Shown here: piece after piece, positions 25,330-33,959 of the stretch
Layout of the letters: each line of letters starts with the position of its first letter
Position numbering within the stretch: the first letter of the stretch is position 1
NCBI GenBank assembly: GCA_963842955.1
Contig: CAWJIJ010000011.1
Span: forward strand, 868,001-932,000
Direction: 5' to 3'
DNA from: JARFQW01 sp963842955
GTDB taxonomy: Bacteria; Pseudomonadota; Gammaproteobacteria; Steroidobacterales; XN24
Length of the DNA stretch: 64,000 nucleotides
Program-made: the position numbers and the translations under genes
The notes under the pieces: generated by a model
What the model was told of the DNA's origin: nothing
Databases searched by the model: none
What the model saw: the letters and a program-made list of their open reading frames with translations, nothing else

Positions 25330-28047
25330 CTAGGCAACCGCAAAGCGTTCGGGCTCTGCCAGCGCCGCTTCGAGCTCCGCCAGAGTCAGCGGCCGGCTGA
25401 ACAGGTAGCCCTGAAAGACCTCGCAATCCCTCGCCCTGAAGAAGGCCAGCTGCTCCGCTGTCTCCACGCCCTCGACCACCAGTTCCTTCTGCATGGCCCG
25501 CGCGACCGCGACGATGGCGTCGGCCCCGGTCACGGCTTCCTTGTTCTCGGGCACGCCGTGAACAAAGCTGCGGTCCACTTTCATGGCGTGAATCGGCAAA
25601 CATCGCAACAGGCCCAGGCCGGCGTAGCCGGTCCCGAAGTCGTCGATGACGAGGCGTACACCAAGGCTGGCGAGCTTTCCGAGGGCGTCATGAGCGGTCG
25701 CCCCGGGCGCGCCGAGAAGGCTCTCGGTGATCTCCAGCTCGAGGCTGTCCGCCGGCAGGTTGTAACGCAGAAGCTGACGCTGCACGTCGCGTGGAAAGCG
25801 CTCATGGCAGAACTGACGCGGCGCGATGTTGATACTGACCCGGCGCAGCTCCAGGCCGCGCTCCCTCCAGGAACCCAGGGTCCGACAGGCCTCTGCGAGC
25901 ACCCAGCCGCCCAGGTCGAGAATCAGGCCACTCTCCTCGGCCAGTGGAATGAACTGGTTCGGACCGAGCAGGCCCCGCTCCGGATGGCGCCAGCGCAGCA
26001 GTGCTTCGGCGCCGACGATCTGGCCGCTCTTCGCATTCACCTGGGGCTGATAGTGAAGCTCCAGCTCGCTCCTGGAGATCGCCTCCGACAGGTCGGCGGA
26101 CAGCCGTATTCGGTCCCGGGCAGCCGGATCGGTCGGCCGTCGATAAAGTGCATACCCGGTATCGTGGCCATCCTTGGACCGGTACATGGCCGAATCAGCA
26201 TTGTGCAGAACCTCTTCGGCGCTTGCCCCGTCCTGGGGATACCTGGCGATGCCGATGCTGACCGCGATGGAGGCCTCCTCGCCGTTGATCGAATAAGGCC
26301 GTCCCAGTGCCGCCTGGACTCGTTCGGCAACATCATCGAGCTCCGGGTCCGTCACCAGCCCGGGCAGCAGCACGGTGAATTCGTCGCCGCCCAGCCGGCC
26401 CACTGTGTCCAAGTCCTCGCGAACGGTCCGTACCAGCCGCTCGGCTACCTGCCTCAGGAGGTAATCACCGGCGGCGTGGCCAACGGTGTCGTTGATCTTC
26501 TTGAAATCATCCAAATCCGCATACAGGACAGCTCCGCCGAAGCCGTCTCTCTGCGCCCGGGCCACCTCCGTCTCCAGGCGTTGCCGGAACAATACCCGGT
26601 TGGGCAGCGAGGTCAGGGGGTCGAAGTGGGCCTGCTGAAACAGCCGCCGCTCGCGCTCCACCGTAACCAGGGCAACCGCAAGCCGGTCGGCAAAACTCCG
26701 GACCGCATCGAGACGCTCGCGCCACCCGTGTTCCGGCTGCTCCACGGCAATGAAACCTTTGACCACGCCATGCTCAGCCACCGGCATGAGAAAGGTTCCG
26801 CGGGCCGCCGCCCGCGCGGCCACCCCCGAGAGCGGATCCGGCAGCCGTCGGGCATCCCCTTCGAGACAACCCGCCGGGGTTTCCTCGAGCTGAGCAACGA
26901 AACGCCGGCTCACGGCGCAGGGCAGGCCGTTCGACAGGGTTTCGCCATCCTGGATCGACGCCAGCCAGCGATGATCGGAGCGAAGCACGATGGCCAGCCA
27001 GCCGGCGTCCGTGACTTCTCGAATTCTCGCCAGCGCCGCGGGAACCAGTGAATCGGTCTCGGGCGTCGTCAGAATCAGGCGATCGAACTCGGACAGGGTT
27101 TTCAGCGCGGCGAACTGACGGCCGAGGCGTTCGGCCATCGTGTTGAAAGACGTGCCGAGCTGCTCGAACTCGTCGCGGCTGCGGACGCTCACCCGCCGTC
27201 CGAAGTCACCCGAGGCCATGCGCCCGGTTGCGTCCAGGAGCTCCCCGAGGGGATCCACCGTCTTGCGGATCTGGGCGAAGGTCAGCAGAAGTACGACCGC
27301 AATGATCAGCGGCGCCAGCAGGGGGCTGAGCTCCAGGCCGAGCCCGCTCTCGAGGATCAGCCGCCGGGGCCGATAGGTTGTGAATGTCCATGCCGGCGCG
27401 GAAAAGGACGCGAGATCGCCCTGCCAGCGGCCCGCAATGGCCTCTGCACCATCCAGGTTCGCGTTGCCACCCGCCGAGTCGGAGCCCGGACCCCGGGTCG
27501 TAAGAGCCCACAGTTGTTCGCTCGACAGGCGCTCCGAACAGTAGAGGAGTTCGCCGGCCGGATCGGAGACACACAGACCGGTGCCATCCGGCAAGGTCTC
27601 GGCGGACTGCCAGAGGTACTCGCCCTTGACGGTGGCTTTCTCGTATCTGCCATCGCCCGCCAGGCGCACGAAATGCACGGCCTCGCCGGGCCCCGTGACG
27701 AGGAGCATTCGGCCATCCCGCAGGTGCCTTGCCGCGGTCGCAGGATCGCGAACGCGGGCTCCGCCGAGCAGGCGGCCGAGATTGCCGGAGCGGGTAACGG
27801 CGTCGAACCGAAACGTATCGGCCCCGGCGCCGTCGGTCTCCAGTCGTTCAGCAAGAATTTCGAGACGCTCCAGCGTTGCCGACCCGGTATTGCGGCTCAG
27901 CACATCCAGCTCGAGGCCGGCATGATCCAGGAGGCTGTTCTTCATGCGCCAGGCGGAAAGGCCCGCGCTGACCAGGACCGGGATGACCGCCGAGAGCGCG
28001 AAGAGGAGGAAGATGCGCCGCGCCACTCTGCTGCGTATCGTAAACAA
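25330..28047 (-). CDS. Membrane GGDEF/EAL protein (diguanylate cyclase/phosphodiesterase)
   Basis: 905 residues. An N-terminal membrane helix (IFLLFALSAVIPVLVSAGL), a periplasmic sensor region, a second helix (LLAPLIIAVVLLLTFAQI), HAMP (GRRVSVRSRDEFEQLGTSFN), a GAF-like segment, then GGDEF (RLGGDEFTVLLPG) and EAL (GAEALLRWRHPERG, with DDFGTGYAGL). Both catalytic signatures are intact, so synthesis and breakdown of c-di-GMP are both possible. The position of the inhibitory-site arginine before GGDEF is a glutamate. The only start after the upstream stop is a TTG at 28047 without a clear ribosome site. A CRP-type site lies upstream. Confidence 0.9.
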   Translation of the reverse strand: MFTIRSRVARRIFLLFALSAVIPVLVSAGLSAWRMKNSLLDHAGLELDVLSRNTGSATLERLEILAERLETDGAGADTFRFDAVTRSGNLGRLLGGARVRDPATAARHLRDGRMLLVTGPGEAVHFVRLAGDGRYEKATVKGEYLWQSAETLPDGTGLCVSDPAGELLYCSERLSSEQLWALTTRGPGSDSAGGNANLDGAEAIAGRWQGDLASFSAPAWTFTTYRPRRLILESGLGLELSPLLAPLIIAVVLLLTFAQIRKTVDPLGELLDATGRMASGDFGRRVSVRSRDEFEQLGTSFNTMAERLGRQFAALKTLSEFDRLILTTPETDSLVPAALARIREVTDAGWLAIVLRSDHRWLASIQDGETLSNGLPCAVSRRFVAQLEETPAGCLEGDARRLPDPLSGVAARAAARGTFLMPVAEHGVVKGFIAVEQPEHGWRERLDAVRSFADRLAVALVTVERERRLFQQAHFDPLTSLPNRVLFRQRLETEVARAQRDGFGGAVLYADLDDFKKINDTVGHAAGDYLLRQVAERLVRTVREDLDTVGRLGGDEFTVLLPGLVTDPELDDVAERVQAALGRPYSINGEEASIAVSIGIARYPQDGASAEEVLHNADSAMYRSKDGHDTGYALYRRPTDPAARDRIRLSADLSEAISRSELELHYQPQVNAKSGQIVGAEALLRWRHPERGLLGPNQFIPLAEESGLILDLGGWVLAEACRTLGSWRERGLELRRVSINIAPRQFCHERFPRDVQRQLLRYNLPADSLELEITESLLGAPGATAHDALGKLASLGVRLVIDDFGTGYAGLGLLRCLPIHAMKVDRSFVHGVPENKEAVTGADAIVAVARAMQKELVVEGVETAEQLAFFRARDCEVFQGYLFSRPLTLAELEAALAEPERFAVA

Positions 28048-28211
28048 GGGTAAACGAGTGCCTAGGAGCCGACCGCGCCAACGGGCGGCAGTTCACAGCA
28101 AGAGACGAAGCCGCCGGCTGGCGGACGGTGCTGTACGGGCTTGCGCGCGGCCTGGAGCATGGCCCTCGCCCTCGAAACGGGCTAAAACGCGGATCCTTCC
28201 GCGGGAAATTC

Positions 28212-28217
28212 ATCCTA
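28212..28217 (-). promoter_or_regulatory. -10 element of a class II CRP-dependent promoter
   Basis: TAGGAT on the minus strand matches TATAAT at four of six positions. Its predicted start point near 28205 places the centre of the CRP-type palindrome (28246.5) at -41.5, the exact class II position. The transcript would have an untranslated leader of about 158 bases before the GGDEF/EAL TTG. Confidence 0.45.
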
Positions 28218-28238
28218 GAGGGTCTGCCGGAGCCCCGG

Positions 28239-28254
28239 TGTGACGGGGTTCACA
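28239..28254. promoter_or_regulatory. CRP/Vfr-type binding site
   Basis: TGTGA-CGGGGT-TCACA is an exact match to the CRP core consensus TGTGA-N6-TCACA; the symmetry extends one base further on each side (GTGTGA/TCACAC). It lies between the methyltransferase gene and the GGDEF/EAL gene, both on the minus strand, and is positioned to activate the latter. Confidence 0.65.
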
Positions 28255-28299
28255 CGTGCCGCGCTGACCCGGTTCGGCTTCGCCGGGCCCGGTCCCCGC

Positions 28300-28920
28300 T
28301 CAGGCCGGCCGGGCCCAGCCCCAATAGTTGAACGTCGCCGGCCTCCAGCCGGGCAGATAGAGGGTCTCGAGGGATCCGATGGAGAAGCCCGCAGCCACGA
28401 TCTCGCGCGGCGGATCGAGAGTTAGCCGGCATCCGCCCGATACCCGCCGCCAGAGCGGATTGAGGCGGCCCTGCCAGCGGCGCACGCCCGCATCGGGCGC
28501 CGCACCGTGTTCAACGAAAACCAGCCGCCCGCCCGGCTTGAGTACGCGGCGCATTTCCTCCAGCGCCGTCCTGACCTCGGGGATGGAGCACAGGGTGTAG
28601 GTCAGCACGACGGTATCCACACTCCCCCGGGGCAAGGGTATCGACTCCGCGCCGCAGGGAATCTCGGTCACCGGGAAACCTGCGCCTGCCAGGGCCGGGC
28701 GCGCCATCGCGAGCAGCGCCTCGGAGGGCTCCAGCGCCAGCAGCTCCTTTACGGCTCCCCGGTCGTACCAGGACAGGTTGTGGCCGGAACCGAAACCGAT
28801 TTCCAGAACGCGCCCGCTGGCGCCCGGGATGACTTTGCCTCGCTGGCGCTCGATCGGGCGGGATCCACAGGTGGCATGGATCAACCGGGGCAGCACATGG
28901 CGCTCGTAGAACCGTTGCAC
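28300..28920 (-). CDS. Class I SAM-dependent methyltransferase
   Basis: 206 residues from a GTG at 28920 that follows a G-rich ribosome site; the in-frame extension upstream overlaps the dsrE-like gene and is low-complexity. The protein has GRVLEIGFGSGHNLSWY (SAM loop), LALEPSEALLAMA, SVDTVVLTYTLCSIPEV and MRRVLKPGGRLVFVEHG, typical of the UbiE/Methyltransf_11 group. The substrate is unknown. It follows the trp operon's last gene by 38 bases and may be transcribed from it. Confidence 0.8.
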   Translation of the reverse strand: MQRFYERHVLPRLIHATCGSRPIERQRGKVIPGASGRVLEIGFGSGHNLSWYDRGAVKELLALEPSEALLAMARPALAGAGFPVTEIPCGAESIPLPRGSVDTVVLTYTLCSIPEVRTALEEMRRVLKPGGRLVFVEHGAAPDAGVRRWQGRLNPLWRRVSGGCRLTLDPPREIVAAGFSIGSLETLYLPGWRPATFNYWGWARPA

Positions 28921-28958
28921 GGGTATCGTGCCCCCCCTGCCTGCGAAAGCGGGCGAAA

Positions 28959-29501
28959 TCAGGGAATCAGGCGGTAGCCCTCGTCCTGGAGACGCACGAC
29001 CGCGGTCATCGCCGAGAGCGCCACCTGCACCGGGTCGGCCAGATCCTCGGGTGCATACCCGCGGAATCCGGCCGTCTGTCCACAAAGGTAGATGGGAACG
29101 CCGGACGCCGCGAGGGCTTCCAGCAGCTTCCGGTCCGGATTGACCGTATCAAAGCGCTCCCAGTAGGCCTCGTCGTCGAGCACGGCCCGACTGGCCTCGC
29201 CGTGCAGAACCAGCGCCGCGGCCATTCGATCAGCCGACAGACCGGCGCGCGCGTGCATGTTCAGATACCGCGCCACGCTCGCAATCCGCGGATTCGGCGT
29301 GGCCGGATCGCCCGGCGCTTCGGCTACGTCGAAGAGGCCCCGCAGCACGCCGGCTTCCGGCGCTCCCATGGACGCATCGGGAACAGGGTAGACGGGGCCG
29401 AAACCGTCGATCACCGGCCCGGTGGCCGGCTCGGCCGCGCTGACGCCCGCCGAAGCAGCAAGGGCCAGGATCGCCATTCCGGCCGCCGGAACCCGGATCA
29501 C
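28959..29501 (-). CDS. Exported DsrE-like protein at the end of the trp operon
   Basis: 180 residues from a GTG at 29501 that overlaps the trpA stop (GTGA). A signal peptide is likely (AAGMAILALAASAGVSAAEP). The mature part resembles periplasmic DsrE/DsrF-like proteins: VARYLNMHARAGLS, AALVLHGEAS and VPIYLCGQTAGFRGY with one cysteine near the place of the reactive cysteine in sulfur-carrier relatives. Such proteins are found in sulfur-metabolising and other bacteria; the function of exported versions is not established. Coupling to trpA is unusual and unexplained. Confidence 0.75.
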   Translation of the reverse strand: MIRVPAAGMAILALAASAGVSAAEPATGPVIDGFGPVYPVPDASMGAPEAGVLRGLFDVAEAPGDPATPNPRIASVARYLNMHARAGLSADRMAAALVLHGEASRAVLDDEAYWERFDTVNPDRKLLEALAASGVPIYLCGQTAGFRGYAPEDLADPVQVALSAMTAVVRLQDEGYRLIP

Positions 29502-30286
29502 GCCGCCGCCTCGGGTCGCAGGGCGGCAAGAAACTCCGCCGGATCCTCGCCGTGCTCGAGGGCCTCAACCAGCGCGGATCCCACGACCACGCCGGGCACG
29601 ACCCGCCCGATATCCGCCACCTGCTCGGCGCTGCGCACGCCGAAACCGGCGCACACCGGAACCGGGGAAACGGACTGGGCCTGGGCGAGGTAATCGTGGA
29701 AACCACCGCCCGATCCAGTGGCGCCGCCGGTAATCCCGGTCACCGTTACGGCGTACAGGAAGCCGCGGCTGCGTGCCGCGGCGCGCGCCAGGCGGTCTGG
29801 CGGCGTCACCGGACTGACGAGCTGCACGAGGGCCAGGCCCTGGGCCGACAGGGCCGCATCGAGGTCGTCACACTCCTCCAGCGGCAGGTCCGGCACGATG
29901 AAACCCGATACACCCGCCTGGCCCGCGCGCGCCGCCAGGCCCTCGTAGCCCATGGCCAGCAAGGGGTTGAGGTAGCTCATCAAGAGGACAGGCGCCTCCA
30001 GGCGATCGCGGACCGCCGCCACCTGGTCGAGTATCCAGGCCAGGGTCACGCCAGCCTCCAGAGCGCTCCGGGATGCCTTCTGGATGGTGAGCCCGTCGGC
30101 CATGGGGTCGGTAAAGGGCACGCCGATTTCGACGACGTCGGCACTCCTGGCGATCGCGAGGAGATCGTCGGCAAAGCCCTCCGTGGAGGGAAATCCGGCA
30201 GTGAGGTACGCCACCAGTGCGGTCTGGCCGGATTCGTTCGCTTCACGAATGGCCGCGCCGATCCGCTCGTGGGCCGGAGCACTCAT
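29498..30286 (-). CDS. trpA: Tryptophan synthase alpha subunit
   Basis: 262 residues. It cleaves indole-glycerol phosphate to indole. Visible are the catalytic glutamate in DVVEIGVPFTDPMADG, the aspartate in FIVPDLPLEECDDL, and the phosphate-binding GFGVRSAEQV and VVGSALVE. The ATG overlaps the trpB stop (ATGA), and the stop overlaps the start of the DsrE-like gene. Confidence 0.97.
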   Translation of the reverse strand: MSAPAHERIGAAIREANESGQTALVAYLTAGFPSTEGFADDLLAIARSADVVEIGVPFTDPMADGLTIQKASRSALEAGVTLAWILDQVAAVRDRLEAPVLLMSYLNPLLAMGYEGLAARAGQAGVSGFIVPDLPLEECDDLDAALSAQGLALVQLVSPVTPPDRLARAAARSRGFLYAVTVTGITGGATGSGGGFHDYLAQAQSVSPVPVCAGFGVRSAEQVADIGRVVPGVVVGSALVEALEHGEDPAEFLAALRPEAAA

Positions 30287-31536
30287 CCTGATTCTCCGTC
30301 TCGCGCGGCCGGCGGAAACTTGGCCAGCGTCGGCATGTCCTTATCGCCCCGGCCGGACAGGCCGATCAGGATTCGGCCGCCGGGGTGAGCCGCGGCCCAG
30401 CGCCGGGCTCCGGCGAAGGCGTGGGCGGTTTCCAGTGCCGGCAGAATCCCTTCCAGCGAACAGCACTCGTCCAGGGCCGACAGGGCATCGGCATCGGAGA
30501 TCCACTCGTAGTTCACCCGACCGATCGTGTGGAGAAAGGCGTGTTCCGGACCGACGCCCGGATAGTCGAGGCCGGCCGAGACGGAATGGGTTTCCTGGAC
30601 CTGACCGTGTTCGTCGTGCAGCAGCAGCGAGTAGCTGCCATGAAGAACCCCGGGGCGGCCGAAATTGATCGTGGCGGAGTTGTCGCCCAGCTTTGCGCCG
30701 TGTCCGCCCGCCTCGAAGCCGAGGATGGCAACCTCGGGATCGCCAAGGAAGCCGTGGAAAAGGCCGATGGCGTTCGACCCGCCGCCGACACAGGCGGCCA
30801 CCATGTCCGGCAGCCCGCCGGTCCGCTCGAGAATCTGTTCGCGGGCTTCGTCGCCGATCACCCGGTGAAATTCACGCACCAGGTAAGGATAGGGATGGGG
30901 TCCGACCGCGGAACCCAGCAAGTAGTAGGTTCCCTCAGGGTCGGAAACCCAGTCGCGCAGGGCCTCGTCGATGGCCGCCCGCAGCGTCTGGTCACCGGAG
31001 GTTACCGGCACTACCTCCGCGCCGAGGCGGCGCATTCGATCCACGTTGGGCGACTGCCGTTCGCAGTCGATGGCGCCCATGTAGACAACGCAGGGCAGCC
31101 CCACCCGCGCGCAGGCCGCGGCCGACGCCACGCCATGCTGGCCGGCGCCGGTTTCCGCCACGATGCGCTTTGCGCCGAGTGCCTTCGCCAGCATCGCCTG
31201 TCCGAGGGCGTTGTTGATCTTGTGGGCCCCGGTATGCGCCAGGTCCTCACGCTTGAGCCAGACCTCGGCTCCCCAGGCCCGGCCAAGCCCCGGCGCGGGG
31301 GTCAGCGGCGTGGCGCGGCCGACCCAGTCCCGCAGCTCGGCCGCCAGGCAGCCCCGGAAACCCTCGTCATGCAGATAACGCCTGACGCCCTCTTCGAGCC
31401 GATCGAGAGCCGGCACCAGGGTTTCGGGCACATAGCGCCCGCCAAACGGGCCAAAGCGCCCGCGCGCGTCAGGCAGGCGGCCGGCCAGCAGGTCTTCGAG
31501 ACCCGGACCGTTCACGGACAGGGGGTCAGCACTCAT
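30283..31536 (-). CDS. trpB: Tryptophan synthase beta subunit
   Basis: 417 residues from the ATG at 31536, with GAGGAA eight bases upstream; the frame is open further up but that part overlaps trpF. PLP enzyme joining indole and serine. The PLP lysine is in KREDLAHTGAHKINNALGQ (quoted as a 19-residue block), followed by AETGAGQHGVASA, and CVGGGSNAIGLFHGF binds the cofactor phosphate. It overlaps the end of trpF by 11 bases. Confidence 0.97.
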   Translation of the reverse strand: MSADPLSVNGPGLEDLLAGRLPDARGRFGPFGGRYVPETLVPALDRLEEGVRRYLHDEGFRGCLAAELRDWVGRATPLTPAPGLGRAWGAEVWLKREDLAHTGAHKINNALGQAMLAKALGAKRIVAETGAGQHGVASAAACARVGLPCVVYMGAIDCERQSPNVDRMRRLGAEVVPVTSGDQTLRAAIDEALRDWVSDPEGTYYLLGSAVGPHPYPYLVREFHRVIGDEAREQILERTGGLPDMVAACVGGGSNAIGLFHGFLGDPEVAILGFEAGGHGAKLGDNSATINFGRPGVLHGSYSLLLHDEHGQVQETHSVSAGLDYPGVGPEHAFLHTIGRVNYEWISDADALSALDECCSLEGILPALETAHAFAGARRWAAAHPGGRILIGLSGRGDKDMPTLAKFPPAARDGESG

Positions 31537-32137
31537 ACGGATTTCCTCGGTTGCGCGCGGCGGCTCTCGCGGCCGCGATGAAGGCATGAATTTTTGCCGG
31601 ATCCTTTATCCCGCGACTGGCCTCGACCCCGGAACTGACGTCAACGCCCCAGGGACGGACCCGATCCACCGCCGAGGCCACGTTGGCCGGAGACAGTCCT
31701 CCGGCGAGCAGGACCTCGGTTCGTTGTGCGAGAACGGCGGCTTCCGCCCAGTCGGCGACCTGCCCGGATCCGCTCACCGGCCCCTCGAACAACAGCCGCG
31801 ATGGCAAAGGCTCCGGCAGGTCCTCCCCGGCCCTGAGTACCGGGACGACCGCGCCCGGCCCGCCGGGCAGGGAATCGATGTCGCCCAGGTCGGTCTGTAC
31901 CCAGTCCGGACGAAAGTCGCGGCGCACGGCTTCGGCAAGGGCGTGCGAGGGATGGCGCATCACCGCGACCCGCAGTACGGTCGCTGGCAGATCCCTGGCC
32001 AGATCCAGCGCCTGCCCGACCTCCACCTGCCGCGGCGATGGCACAAACACGAACCCGACAGCGTCGGCGCCGGCGGCCACGGCCGCTGCCACGCCCTCAG
32101 CCGTGGTCAGACCACAGATCTTTACGAAGAGGCTCAT
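31526..32137 (-). CDS. trpF: Phosphoribosylanthranilate isomerase
   Basis: 203 residues from the ATG at 32137, which overlaps the trpC stop as ATGA; a GTG two codons upstream is possible. The protein has the catalytic cysteine in VKICGLTTAEG, GFVFVPSPRQVE, and the phosphate-binding LLAGGLSPANV and GVDVSSGVEASRGIKD with the catalytic aspartate. It is a free-standing enzyme here rather than fused to TrpC as in enterobacteria. Confidence 0.95.
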   Translation of the reverse strand: MSLFVKICGLTTAEGVAAAVAAGADAVGFVFVPSPRQVEVGQALDLARDLPATVLRVAVMRHPSHALAEAVRRDFRPDWVQTDLGDIDSLPGGPGAVVPVLRAGEDLPEPLPSRLLFEGPVSGSGQVADWAEAAVLAQRTEVLLAGGLSPANVASAVDRVRPWGVDVSSGVEASRGIKDPAKIHAFIAAARAAARNRGNPYEC

Positions 32138-32946
32138 TCGCACGCTGCCTGCCGGCCTGCATTCAGCATGTCCGCAAGCAGCGTCCCGGGCTCACGGCTT
32201 TGCATGAGCGCGCTGCCAACCAGCGCGAGGTCGTACCCGAGGCGAGCCGCGGCGGCGGCATCGTCCGGCCCGGCAAGGCCGCTCTCGGCCACCCGCGGCC
32301 AGCCGGCGGGAAACTTCGGCGCAAGGCGCTTCAGCCGCTCGGGGTCGACCGCCAGGGTCCGGAGATCCCGGCTGTTCAAGCCCATCAGGACCTGTCCCGG
32401 CAGGCCCTCGGCGAGGCCAGCGGCCCGTTCGAGGTCGGATTCGTCGAAGGCTTCCATGAGCACGAACAGGCCTTGCTCACCCGCACATCTCACCAGCTCG
32501 AGCACATTGGGATCGTCCAGCATTGCGACGATCACGAGCACCCCGCCCGCGCCTGCTTCCCTGGCTTCGAGCACCTGGTAGGGATCCACCAGAAAATCCT
32601 TGCGCATGGCCGGCACCGACGTGCTGCCGAGCCCGGCGGACACCTCAGAGAGATCGGTGAGGGAGCCGCCGAAACGGTCCGGTTCCGTCAGCACCGAGAT
32701 CGCGGATGCGCCACCCGCCAGGTAGGCGTGCGCCTGTTCCAGCGCATTGGCGCCGGCGGCCAGGGGACCCGCCGAGGGCGAGGCGCGCTTCACCTCGGCA
32801 ATGATGCCGAACCCGTCCCAGTCCAGGGCCGGGGGCGGGGCCAGGCCAGTGCAGCGGCGGACCAGTTCTGCCTCCGGGCGCTGGCTCCGGGCCGCCTGCA
32901 TGCGCCTGCGAGATGCCGCCGCCATCGAAGTGAGAAAGTCCGTCAT
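32134..32946 (-). CDS. trpC: Indole-3-glycerol phosphate synthase
   Basis: 270 residues. The (beta/alpha)8 enzyme shows IIAEVKRASPSAGPL with the catalytic lysine, ISVLTEPDRFGGS, MRKDFLVDPYQVLEARE, LMGLNSRDLRTLAVD and RVAESGLAGPDD. It starts with an ATG overlapping the trpD stop and ends overlapping trpF, so translation is coupled along the operon. Confidence 0.96.
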   Translation of the reverse strand: MTDFLTSMAAASRRRMQAARSQRPEAELVRRCTGLAPPPALDWDGFGIIAEVKRASPSAGPLAAGANALEQAHAYLAGGASAISVLTEPDRFGGSLTDLSEVSAGLGSTSVPAMRKDFLVDPYQVLEAREAGAGGVLVIVAMLDDPNVLELVRCAGEQGLFVLMEAFDESDLERAAGLAEGLPGQVLMGLNSRDLRTLAVDPERLKRLAPKFPAGWPRVAESGLAGPDDAAAAARLGYDLALVGSALMQSREPGTLLADMLNAGRQAACE

Positions 32947-33959
32947 CCGCCGCCCTTGAGACGTTCCAGCAGGGCCGCCCCGCGGCCGTCGTCGATCGCG
33001 GCGGCCGCGGCAGCAGCCGCAGGACGCCCGCCCTCGCTCCGGCCAGTGAGTTCCAGAACAAGGGCCGCGCCGAGGACAAGCGCATCCCGGTGCGGGCCAT
33101 GCTCACGGCCCTCCAGAACAGCGGCGAGGCGCGCCGCATTTTCCCCGGCATCGCCTCCGGCCAGGTCCTCTGCCGTACACCGGGGCACACCCATTTCTTC
33201 CGGGTCGCGTATCCGCCGGATCACCTCGCCGCCCTGCGCTTCAAAGACCAGAAACTCACCCACCGGCGTTGCTTCGTCCCATCCGGGAGCCCCGTGGATC
33301 ACCCAGGCCCGTTGAACGTCGCTCCCGGCCACGGCCCGGGCCATCAGCTCCGCCATGTCCGGACTGAACGCCCCCAGCAGCAGGAACGGTGGCGAAGCCG
33401 GGTTGGTCAGGGGGCCAAGAATATTGAATGCGGTGCGCACGCCCATTGCGCGGCGAACGGGGACTACGGCCTTCATCGCCGGATGAAAATACGGGGCGAA
33501 AAGAAAGGTGAACCCGCTGCGCTCGAGCAATGCGGCCGCCTCATCGGCGCCGGCCGGCAGCGACACGCCGAGGGCTTCGAGCACATCCGCGCTTCCCGAC
33601 CGGCTGGAAACGGACCGGTTGCCGTGCTTCACCACCGGAACCCCGCAGGCAGCGGCCAGCAAAGCCGTTCCGGTGGAGAGATTCAGACTGCCCGATCCGT
33701 CGCCCCCGGTGCCGACCACGTCCACAGCTCCCAGGTCCGGGGAAATCCCGGGATCCACGGCGAGGCCCCGCATGCCGTCGGCAAGGCCGCGAATCTCCCC
33801 GGGGGTTTCGCCCTTCGCCCGCAGCGCGGCCAGCAGGGCACCTGCCAGCACGGGTTCGACCTCCCCCGACGCCAGCTCGCGGACCAGCCCGGCGGCGGTC
33901 GCCTCGTCCATGTCCCGGCCGGTCAGCAGGGAATCCAGCAGTTCATTCAGAGCGGGCAT
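32943..33959 (-). CDS. trpD: Anthranilate phosphoribosyltransferase
   Basis: 338 residues, standard length. Landmarks are VDVVGTGGDGSGSLNLST (PRPP-binding GTGGD), VPVVKHGNRSVSSRSGSAD, FAPYFHPAMKAVVPVRR and FNILGPLTNPA. It overlaps the C-terminal extension of trpG by 17 bases. Confidence 0.96.
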   Translation of the reverse strand: MPALNELLDSLLTGRDMDEATAAGLVRELASGEVEPVLAGALLAALRAKGETPGEIRGLADGMRGLAVDPGISPDLGAVDVVGTGGDGSGSLNLSTGTALLAAACGVPVVKHGNRSVSSRSGSADVLEALGVSLPAGADEAAALLERSGFTFLFAPYFHPAMKAVVPVRRAMGVRTAFNILGPLTNPASPPFLLLGAFSPDMAELMARAVAGSDVQRAWVIHGAPGWDEATPVGEFLVFEAQGGEVIRRIRDPEEMGVPRCTAEDLAGGDAGENAARLAAVLEGREHGPHRDALVLGAALVLELTGRSEGGRPAAAAAAAAIDDGRGAALLERLKGGG

